Shown: in pieces, positions 26,101-38,100 of the stretch
Numbering within the stretch: position 1 is the first letter of the stretch
Layout: each line of letters begins with the position of its first letter
Assembly (NCBI GenBank): GCA_014706295.1
Contig: JACSVZ010000001.1
Span: 82,396,237 to 82,460,236, forward strand
Length of the DNA stretch: 64,000 bases
Direction of reading: 5' to 3'
DNA from: Lycocorax pyrrhopterus obiensis
Lineage: Eukaryota > Chordata > Aves > Passeriformes > Paradisaeidae
The notes under the pieces: generated by a model
Database searches by the model: none
Seen by the model: only the letters and a program-made list of their open reading frames with translations
Told to the model about the DNA's origin: nothing
Position numbers and translations under genes: made by a program

Positions 26101-29100
26101 TGGAATAGTGAATGATAGATTACTGGATACCAAATTAATAAACAAAACTCATTACAGAACAGCAGTAGCAATATTTAACAAATAGAACATAAGAAAACTC
26201 CCTAATTTATTAATGACTTGCTCAAGAGAAATTGATCCTTTAAGTATCATAGTTTTGTATGCCTCATAATTAAAACAATTGTGTGTTTTTTTTCTTGACA
26301 GCACCTAAATGTATGCAGAGATACATAGACAAAGAAATCACAAATAAAGTTTTATATACAGCATACTTTGCCACCAGTGGCGTTCAGGTGGGATGAAACT
26401 TTAATGCCAACACCTTAAAATTTCTCAGTAAATGATTTAAAATAATTTAAATTACTTTTTCTTCCTCTAATGTTTCATAAACCAACAGTAAGATGAAGAG
26501 ACTCTGTTACAGCTGGAAGCCAAACAGTTTATGGGTGAAAAAATTAGTGCAAATCTGAAGGAATAGAAATCTCAGTTTTGTTAACAGAAGAATGATGGAA
26601 TCCCTTTGGTGTTTGGGAGCCTATTTCTGGGTTTGTTACCTCCTCTGATATGTGCCATTTTGCTATGTAATTTTGTGATTTGCTGAAATACATGCCAATA
26701 AACTAAAGTAAAAAGATTAAAATTTTTTATTTTATAGATTCTGAAAGCTCTATCCACATAGCTAAATATTAACTTGTAAATAAAATTCTAATAGGAGAAC
26801 AAGACAACACGTTTCTATTAAACCATTCAGTACTAATAAATTGACATAGTTCAGCAGAAATGTGTTTCATCAGGCAATTTTCTGCCTGCTCTATTTCTAA
26901 TTTGGATTTTACAGACAAAGCAATGAAAACTCTCGTAAGACCTGAATTTCATATTGGGGTTGAACAAATCCACTAAGAACTGAACATGCCCAACGTGAAA
27001 AGGAAGATAAAAGTATTCAGAACTTCATTTCTGAATTTCCCAACATTCTCCTCTCAGGCAGGAAAAGGAAGGTACAAATAACATGCCCAATAGAAAAAGG
27101 AAGATAAAAATACTCAGAAACTCACTTCTGAATTTCCCAACATTCTTCTCTCAGGCAGGAATATATTCATGTAGGGATCCTCCTACAGAATTAATCCACT
27201 GTCCTGCCCCTGAGACTCTACAGTGCTGGAATTCACAGGAATTTTGAACTATTCACTCACAGATTACCTATCCTTTTATTTGCCCACTAGGACTGATTTT
27301 CATACAAAGGGCTTGGCGTGCTTATGGATCACAGCCTCAGGATCTGGACTTAAATTTATAGAAACTAAGGAGTTTCTCAAATAGAGAGTTAGAAAACGGA
27401 CTAATCTGGGTTATATAAAATACTACCATTCTGTTAAATGATGGGATAGATTTCCACATAGATACCACTGCGGAATATTAGCTTTGAATCAAAGGAGATT
27501 TTTAAATCTTAGAAGAGTTAGTGCACTTATGTTGTAAGACAGTAGGTAGGCAGGTAATTCATATAAATATATGAGTGCCTCATAGCACCTGAAGGAGTCT
27601 GTTGTGCTCCAATTTTACCATAAAGTTTTTGATTGCAGTCCAGGAACAGATGCTGGGTACTGCAGCCACCTGCAACACACTTTCAAGTTTTGCTTTGCTT
27701 TACACAGTTGTTTATTTACCTCAGCCCACTCTGTGGAACCCAATAATCCAAATTCTTCTGCATCCCAGCTAGCAAAAATAATAGTTCGCCTAGGTCTCCA
27801 ACCTGCAATCACATAGTTAAACTTGAAAATTCAACTTAAAAAGTCTACTAACTACAGTTAATTGAAATTGCTTTAAAAACAGTACTTAAATGATATAACA
27901 GTAAAAAAATCCTCTCTAAAATCCTGAGAGGAATATATTATTGCAGAGGCATTTCTTCTTAATGCAATATTTTCCTTCTGCACAGCTAAGAGGGTACCAT
28001 TACACTCATGAGGGAATAAATTCAGCCAACTATCACGCAATGCTACATATGCATCTCTTCAATGAATTTGCATCTTTCATAATGAGAAATAAAACTTCCT
28101 GTAGAGGTGAAAAGTTAAATCAATACAGCAGCTTATGGAAACATTGTTCCTCAAAGCTCCTGTTTTCCATATCCATCATTTTACACCTGTAGTAAGTTAC
28201 CTCCCATCTTCATTTTACCAAAACTCCGTACAATTTCTTGCAGAACAGCAGCACCAGTTGTTGGATCAATGCCACCAAACACCCAAGAGTCTCTGTGACC
28301 ACCTAAAATAATATATCTGTCTGGAAACAAACATACAGTATCAATTCATAATTAAAAATGCACTTGGATTACCTGTATTTTTTTTACTGCATCCTTACTT
28401 GTATCAAATGAAATATGAAGTTCAATACCAGTGCTACAAGTTTATTTTTTAAGGTAATCTGCAATAGTTCACTTACTCAACTGAGGTATGCAACTAAAGA
28501 CAAGAAATATTTAATAAATATTTTTTCCATCTAAAAGTCTTTCATGTGTATGACCTGCTACTAAATATCAATAGTATTATGTTAATTTTTGCAAAGGCAA
28601 AATGTATGACTGATGTAAGGGGAAACCTACTGTAAAATGACAAGCAGCATAAAAAAAAATTCTCTGACATCTATCATTGTAGCATTCCCATTAAAATGCA
28701 TTCTTGGGAATGCCAATGAAAAATAGTGTGATGGGAAGGACAGAAAAACTATTAAGAATTTCTCAAGACTCCATACTATATGGCTATCTAAAAAATTTCA
28801 AGCTTCTTACAACACAATTTCAACAAACACAAATAAAGAAGGAATTAAAATCATCAAGCACCTGATGCTCACCTGGTTCCAGACCTCCTCTGAGGATGCC
28901 AATGACGTTGTAAATTCGTGTTATTTTATTGCTTGTATGAACATGCATTCTGACTTTTCTGAAATGAAAGGCAGTGTGGAATAACCATTTCTGACGAATG
29001 AGCCAATAAAAAAGCCAATACTAATAACATATAAACCAGAGTTTGTGCCTCTGTTCTGCTTTGTGTGTTCAGCACTGATTCAACGTGTGCTCAGCATTGT

Positions 29101-32100
29101 CAAGCTGTCTCAGAGTCCCATTTTTTATTTCAGCTTAGCCTGTTCGTGATGCCTTAGAAAAAACCCCTACAAGCTGGGCCAGTCTATAAATTTGCGAAGA
29201 TTTACAGAATTTTTATTTGATTTTTTATTTTTATTTACAGTTGAATTTTTATTTATGGGAGCCAATCAGATAATTGTGTACTAGAGGAGTAAACTGAAAA
29301 ACATGAACAGTAATTAAAAACACATTTACGTTTTGACCAAAACTATAATTGTGCATATGCATATGTTTATAAAAAATACATTTTGATTTTCTATCACAGG
29401 TCCATGTAATATTATAGAACTTGGAGAAAAGGTCGTTAGGAATATTCATCCAAGAATAAATTGAAATCCCTGTTTAGGACAGCAGATCTAAGTGATCAAG
29501 ATTTGTCAGTCATAGAATCGTAGAATGGTTTGGGTTGGCAGGGACCTTAAGTATCATCTAGTTCCAACCTCCCTGCCATGGGCAGGAAATCTTCCATCAG
29601 AGGTAGGAAACCTTCTACTAGAAGCACAGGGTTTTTTTCCCTGTCCCCACCAATAAAATCCACTTGTGAAATTTCATAAAAACAAAGGGAATCCAGGTAT
29701 TGGGAGAGATAAAACTAATACAGTATTCAGCCCCCTTAACCTGTAGAAGAAACAAAGCACCAAACAATGGGGGGGGGGGGGCTGTGTCTGGCAAAACCTC
29801 AGGAGTTTCACATTTGAAGTTATCTTTTCAGCAGCAAATCTGCATAGCTGTCAAAATCAAAACCTACTTCAGGACAGCCACTGGATCTTTGCCCAGAAAA
29901 TAACTGACACCAGTGCCTTGAACATGCGTATACGTGCACACTTTCCACGTGCAAGTGACTTTCTACCTAGAATGAAAAGGTTCATTTTGGTATGGAACTA
30001 CTCTGAGAAAGAAGTTATGTGCAGAATTAATCCATATTTATAAAAAATGTTATTCTGCCAAGTAGGAAGATATTAAAAAGTGAATTCAAAAGACGAGATT
30101 TGAGGATGAATCATATTGTTTACTCATTGCTGTTCTTCAAGATACTCCAAACAGCACTGTGATTATGTCAAATATGCTTTCTTATTTAGTTATTCCTACT
30201 TTATTCATTTTCAGCTAGTGCTAAAGCAGAGCAGGAAAGAATAATGATAAATTAAGTCTTTATAAAATTAAGTATTCAGACATACTCTTGTTAGCCAGGA
30301 GATGGAGTAGTGATAATGATACACCATTTTTACACTGTTCATTGGGGTCCACTACCAGTCCTCATTGAATAATAACTCATGTAAACTGAAACTATTTTTA
30401 TGTGGAAAAGTCACAGAAAAGTGATCTTTAGCTTTATTGCAATTTGCTGCCGAATGTCATTGTCATGTGGCCTGATCTGCTAATCGATGATCTTTTTTAA
30501 TGCAATTTATTTTCAAATTCTAATAATCATCACCAAATGCAACCCTAACAGAAGGAAGCGAATTTCTCCCGAATATCTCTAGATGTATTGTTTCAGAGTC
30601 TTTCCCTCAGGGGGATTTTTTTTTTTTTCAATATTGTCTAAACAGGCAAGTTTTGAAACAGACCTTGTAGAAGAGTTGCCTGCGAATCCTGGCCCTATGT
30701 TATAGGGCACATTGAGACTTCCCTTCCAGCTGCTGTCTGGAGCTGCAGGTCCTCCCATTGCACTGTGAAGTGAAAACCAAGACAAATGCAGTTGACCAGT
30801 AGGCTAAAACCTTAAATTCCATTAATAATCATTGCAGCAAAAACAAGATGGTTTTACAAAATTTTTAAAAGCATTACTGCAAAAATGGATTGCTTTGAAT
30901 TTTCCACATTTTCTGAAGCACACTACAAAAGAGTAGCAAATACAAGTAACAGCATAGATTTTGCCATCTTAATGTGAAAAATTAATCTATACATTTGTGA
31001 ATACTGACTTCTGGTGAGGAGGGCTGATGTATACTCACCGCAGTAATACTTCTGCATCATGATATCCAATGGGATGAACTGGGATTTTGGGAATCCCTAC
31101 ACCTTCATTAACTTTATACCTGAAAGTGTACTCTGAGAAAACAGAACAAAATGTCAAGTTTATAGCATTCTTAGCAACCTTTAACAAACTGGAAACACTT
31201 CTGAGCAGTGCAGCCACAAGCATGCACGATTCTTTTTAATTCTTACATCATTTCTCACGTACTGCTTCTAGGAAGCCAAACTGTAACAACAGAACCACAA
31301 ACCCAGGAATGCATCTGCACAGCTGTGCAAAAGAAGTCCCCCCGCTTGATGCAAGCTTACATTTGCTGTCCAACCATATTATAACTTCTCCTCCAGGCTG
31401 GCTGTGGGGAAACCAAGCTGGTGTGTGAGGTGAAGATGGCACCTGTGCAGCTGGTTGACAAGCTGCAGAGGACATCCACAGATGCATTTACCTGGGTTGA
31501 AGACAGGCAATGTCCCTCTGGGTCTGGTGGGCCTGGCACACACGATCTCGCCTGGTTTTAGGTTGCCTTACACCCCCAACAATGGTCACACAAGCCCATG
31601 AGCTTTCCAGAAGCACCCCTGTACAGCCATCCCATCAGCAGACAGCACTGGCGGGCGTCTTAGTTCAGACTGAGTTTAGGATGCCAACAAAGACAAGACA
31701 AGCGCATGGTGCCAACTTTTGAAACACTCCGGGCTACTGTTATTTTTGCTACAGGAATTTAATTCCCCTTAAAGAGGATTTTAAACTGGTTTTCGGCTTG
31801 GAATTTATGATCAGCAAGGAAACATACCTCCAAGTAAAGCTATTAGTCCTCTTCGATGGTAGAGTACAATCTAGTTTAAACTGGTCCTCTTGAGAAACAC
31901 ATATATTTTAAAATGGCTAAAAATTCTCAGTCATTTTCTGCTCCTTCACAGTCTGTAAACCTACACATCCTGCTTTTTTAAGTGTCACAAGGATGGGATC
32001 ATACAGATTTTCCTAGAAACTTTCTTCCCCTGCCTAACTGAAACCAGTTACAAGGACACAGACAGAACTTGCTATGTAATAGAAAATTAACTACTGTCAA

Positions 32101-35100
32101 TAATAATTTCAAGCAGCTTTTTTCTCTGCATCTGTACTGAAAATAAGTGAATTTCTAGTGACACACTTTCAGCACCAATTTATAATGTACTTGATGGCCC
32201 AGGCTACAGAACTTTCACTCACCTTTTGCAGGATAACCTGGTGTTAGAGGGTCCCCAGCTCCATTCAGGTTTAAAACATTCCCACGCTGGACTCCTCCAC
32301 CTGGAAGGTTCCAGCCATTTGGATAAGGATCTACTCCTGGGGCACAGTAGTCAGCAGGGTCTGAATAAAGTATGACCCCTTGGGCTCCTGCTAGTATGGC
32401 ATTTTTAACCTGTGAAATTATTTGCTTTTAAGATGTGGCTTTTTTTTTTTTTAATGCAGCAATAAATCTGAATGTTGAGATTTGCATCCATTCAGACATA
32501 GTTTTAGAAGATGAGTATGTGAAAGAGTGAAAATTACCCCAGATTCAGCAGAAGAACCATGCACAGTGAAACACAATATGTTCATTATTTGTGTCAAACC
32601 TTTAGTCTTAGCTAAAGGCTATGAAATAAAGCACAGAACATAAAACTGAGGTACAAAACCTCACTCATAAAACTGAAGCACTGTCCCCCCTGCCCCACTG
32701 TCACAAATTTTGCCAGATTTGTTGTCTAAAGTCAGAAGAGACAGTTTCTCAGTTTCTGTGCATCAGGCTCCTTGTCAAAATGCTACTATTTCAAAGTACT
32801 GCAGTTCTATGGATGGCAAGTATCAAAAGCCTTGGCTCTATAAACTACTCAGTTGCCTAAACTATTCTCTTGCAAGAACTGCCTAGGGAGATTGCAGTCA
32901 TCTCTGTCTCAGGAGTATTAATAGATTCATCTGGTTTTATTGTTTTGGAAGTTATTCTTAGACTGCAGTCACAATGGATACATTGCAGGCTTCCTTCTGC
33001 TCCTGTGTTCCAGCAAACAGCCCTCACTACTTCCCTCAAGCTCTACCATCAAAGTGCCTGACCCTCACAGGAAAAATTAAAACACAACCCTTACTTTGTT
33101 TCCTCTGAAGATCTTCCCATATCTGGCAATGACAATCTTTCCTGTACAGTTAATTCCCATTTCACGCTCCAGCTTAAAAAAGTCTTCTGTACGGCCATAA
33201 TTCACATACACCAGCTCTGCCTGGGCAGAAAAGAAAAGCAGTGTCGTGGCAACTGGCCAGTCAACAAACAAAATACCCAGAAATACATATCAGAAATACA
33301 GTTTCATTCACTATGTATGATAGAAGACTTTTTTTTTCTCCAAATGAGATCCAGTGCCCATAAAAACAATAGCAAAAGATATCCACAATAGTCTATAGGA
33401 AGCTTTGGCTCAAACTTCTGATGTTTGGATATTATCCTGCACTTAACAACAGTCCTAAAAACAGGCTGGAAAATAAACCAATGTACTTTGCTAAACTGAC
33501 AAACTTCTCTGGCTGTGACAAAGCAGTGGTATGCCTTGCATACACAAACACTCTCTGCTATATAATTTCACTCATTTATCCAATGCAATGTTGTCCCTGA
33601 CCTGTTCCATAATGAATTAACAGATTAAGTGAGGAATTTTTGTGGCCTTTGAAGGCATTCATTTAATCTAAAATGTCTTCCAACTTGATTTAAATATTGC
33701 TACTTCTACCTGTGCCTTGAGCAAGTCCTCTACATATGACTGAATAATATGGAGCAATCTGAGATGTATCCAAAATTTTCCATCAAGATAAAAACTTTTC
33801 ACTTGTTTATGTGATTCAGAGTTCTGGCAATTTGAGAAAGACCTTTTTTTGGTCATAAAAGACTTCTAACTTTTCATAATATGTGGCCTATCTATGCCTA
33901 AGTGTTCTTTAATTAAGACAAATGGTAATTAAAACTACTACAACAAACATTTTGAGAAGTTGGAGCAACTGTCTCAGAAAGTGTTTCAAAAATAGGTAAT
34001 AATAGTACCCTTACATAATTTCTTTTCTTACCTCTGGCACTCCTTGTGCTGAAAAAGCATTATATGGTGGTAGTATATCAGTAACATTTTCATACCCCTG
34101 TGGAGGTGGTTCAAACAATGATATATTGAAAACCTATCAAAAAAATAACAGTAGTCTTTGGTCAAACACTCCAGGCACAAATTCACACACTAAGCAAATG
34201 CTAATTATAGTTTAAACTAAAGTCAGAAGAGACAGTTATTCAGTTTCTGTGCATCAGACTCCTTGTCAAACAATTACTGTTTCAAAATACTGCAGTCCTA
34301 TGGATGAAAAATATCAAAAGCCTCAGCTTTTGCCAATTTAGTTGGCTTTTTCAGCAGTTTAAACTATAATTTCCATAAATTGCTAGCAAAAAATACAATT
34401 CTAACTAGCACACATGAGTTCAAACAAAAACACACCTAGGGATCCAGAGCTGAACTTTTGTAATAGAATGAAGATAAAATACAAAGAGATGGATCACGTG
34501 TCAGAAGATGCTCATCAGCCACTGCCTGAACCTAAGGAAAGAAGTAACTGAAAATTGCCAAGAAGTGGTGACAGTAAAACACTCCTGGTTCATCCATGCC
34601 ATCCCAGGTGTCTTTTGTGGTTTCTCCCACCTATACTATTATTATTCTCTCCATGTCTCTTCTAGTAATGCTCCAGTTAAACATGCTGCCTTTTATCACT
34701 ATGTATTGTAAAATTCATGTTGCTTTAAGGTTCATGTCCACCTTTTATCACCTTGTGAGATGATAGCTGAGACACTGTTACAGGGTTTCTGGAAGAATTT
34801 CTTCATTCTTTCACCTCTAAGCTCATGTCATCCCTGAGCACATATTCCTTACTTTCTACCTTGGCTCTTCATCCTTACCTATATGCTATGATGCTCCTCT
34901 AGCAGTCCCACCTCCCCTCCTTGCTCAGGCTCCTTGTCAGAATCTACATCTACTTCTTTATTCCCTGAGTATTCAAAAGGGAGAAGATGTCTATAGACTG
35001 ACTAGTTCATTAGTACTTCCAGCACTAACTTAGGAGACACCATAGGAAGCCAGTGGGATCAGGTTCAGAGCAAGGGAAACAAGGCAATACTGCATAAAAT

Positions 35101-38100
35101 TGATAGTATCTCTGCAATTCCTTACCTCAGTATGTTGTGGAAGCAAATATTGTACAGATGTTCAAGCAGGGTTTGGATAGGTACTCGGAAGAGAGATGTA
35201 ATGAGGGTCACTGGCTGGATAAATACTTGGAAAAGGTCTAACAAGGATTTTTCAGGAGACTGAATGCAGCACATTCAGAAAAGCCCTGAGCTGAAAACAG
35301 CAAGACACTGGAAGAACTGCATGCCTGAAGTACATTTCTTTGTTCTTAAACGTCCCTGTGCATGCACTTAAGGCTGTTCATGGAAGCAGGAGATTAGCCT
35401 AGATGTATCCTTAAGCGGAACCCTTCTAACACCTTATGGTCTACTGGTGTTAACTGCAGCCTCACCACACATCCCTGCTCTTCTCTTATGAGGCACTGAG
35501 ATCTCAGCCACTCTGATGTGTTTTCTGCATAGCCTGGGAAACCATTTCTAAATGTGAATTCCATTTGCACTGAATTTTTTTTTAATAATATAAAGCACAT
35601 GCTGAGCTGAGTAGGTGGGAATACAGAGGAAGACACTATTTTTTTAACAGGAAGTCACTAGGGTTTTTTTGGTTTTACATGAATATAGTTTTGTCATTGA
35701 AAAGATCACCTCATTCCCTTGATCATCAATTACTGAAATGTAGTTTGGCTGCTTTTCATTTGGGTATGAAAGAAGCACATCGTAGTAAACAAGTTCTGCT
35801 GAATCCAATCCAAATTCCTTCCACTGGCCTTGAATTTTTTTGGCAAGAAGAAGATTCTGTTCAGTTCCTGCGAGGTGAGGCAACTTGGTAAATGAACTAG
35901 AATAAAACAGAAAACCACTAGTAAGCAGCAAGTGCAGAGAGATACAATAGTGAAATAGGATCAGTGTGTATAAAGCTAATCTTCAAGACATGTTGCATGG
36001 ACAGTAAGGTCTTAAAGTTTGAGCTTAACATGATTTCTTATCAGAGTCTGCTTCACAATGTAGAAAATATAGTCAGAGCAGAGGATCTTTCCTGAGGCCT
36101 AAAGATAAGTCAGCTGAACTTCTCTCTTTGCATAACAGGAACAGCCACATCTACACACAAGCAATGAAAATCAGTGTCAAAGATTCAGTAAACAGTATTA
36201 GCAGTATGCAAGAAGCAGAAATAAATATAGGAGAGGTACACGTTCAGAAAGGAGCCTTCCAGAAAATTCTGGTATCTGATGATGGATTTGTACTGTTGGC
36301 ATAAAGCGTCCTAATAAGTTTAACTTGAAAATCATTACATTAAATTATCTGCAAAGGTTTGCTCTTTTTTCTTAATCAAAAACCTGAATAACAAAATCCT
36401 TCTTAACATTTACTTCCATATCAGATATAACAGATAATGGTGATAAACAGTCAGGAACAGGATCCAGTCCCTCTGGGCCACCCTAAAGAAATCTGTCTAT
36501 GATTTGTTCGGCCCACTGGACAAGTAAGTAGTGGTGAAAGCTCATCAGTCAGCCAGGTACTCAGCATCAGCTTCCAATTCCCAACAGGCTACTTGTCAAT
36601 GGCTGCCCCACAGATGTCAGATACCAGCAATTACCATTGATTAGTGGTAGCAAATACCGTGATTAATATCACTTCAGCCTGTCATTTCAGACTGTTTTCA
36701 ACCCATTGTCTGCAGGGTGTACTTCCTCAGCTTCCAAAGGAGAATGGTGTTCCAAGCCTTGTTAAAGCCAAGGATGTTACAGCCACTATAATGTCACAAG
36801 CACACAGCCAGTCATTTCCTTACAGAAGACAATCGTGCTGATCACACAAACAAATAGGAAATAAATGCTGACTGTTCCTAACCATATTTCTGTCCTTCAT
36901 GTGTTTGGAAACAGATTCCAGAAGGATGTTTTGTCACCCTTCCAGACCTGAAGCCGACCAGCTCACAGTCCCTCCAGGTTGTCCCTACTAAAAGAGGGGC
37001 AAAATATCAGCCTTTTTCAGCCACCTGGGGCCTCCTTCAATCATCAGAACTCCTCAACTACAGCAACATTGCAATCATAATATCAAGGTCTTTCACATGA
37101 GTCCCACCTGGCCCCAAGATCTGAATGTACCCAGATTCTCTAAGTATACCACACCCTCTCTGCTGTTGCTATTCCCTCCAAATTCCCTTTAAATTGTGTG
37201 GGTATGCACCAGAGTCTGGAAGCAACATTTGCCAAACCTTGTTGCCTGTTGTCTTCTTGCACTTTAATTCTCACAAGCCTTTTAAGTACCTTTTAATTCT
37301 TTAAGTATACTAAATACTACAAATGCCATCAGGAGAAACACACATGATGATTTTTTTTTTCCAAATTTTTCCTTCCAAACAGTTTAATCCTTTCCAGAGC
37401 TATGATACAATGCTAAGACCAAAGTGTCTGCATTTTGTGAGGCTCAGATTTTTTTTCCCCACTTGGTAAAAGCAGATATAGTAGTCTGGAAAACTAAGAA
37501 TATGGATCAAAATTCTCAAGTTCACATTTTTTTATGCTTTTAACAAACTTTTTGGATAGTGTGTTAATACAATTTTTCTGCAGTTCCTGATTTTTATTTG
37601 AATTTAGGCTAAAAAACCCCAATCAGCATGAAGCATTTGGCCCATCACCAAAGCAAGCAGACAAATGAGAAGCCATTAATGTCCCACAGCCAAGAGACTT
37701 TGGCATAATTACAGAGCTGTTTCATGCTATGTTGCCTAGATTCTCCCTCAAATATAATTTTCAGGAACTCTGCAATCTACTGAAAGCAAGAAATACAAAA
37801 TAAGATTAGGCCTGTAGACTTAAAAAGCTATTTGGTGTTAGGTATGAAACCTTTTGTGTTTAGAATAAATGTATAGAAATCAAATTTGTCAGTAATCCTT
37901 TGATGTTCTTGATGCAGCCAGTGACTTACATGCTGAATACCAACATTTTACTAACCAGGGTTTGTATATATTTACTGTTCACGTGAATATATTTTTCCCT
38001 CTGTAGAAAATATAAATATACACAGTAATGTGGGGTTTTTTTCATTTTCTGTGGGGGGGAAAAAAAAGCAGCTTTTTTTATATCCCTAGCATTTTAGATG

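Larger units (their letters stand above)
22862..27719. other. NAALAD2 introns 11-12
   Basis: Apart from exon 12, AT-rich intron sequence with one copy of the 112-bp duplication and the tandem 82-bp pair. No CR1 and nothing else recognised. Confidence 0.6.

Noticed and set aside
35120..35260. Possible old CR1-like stretch (gttcaagcagggtttggatag)
   Set aside because: Too short and diverged to separate from chance by eye.
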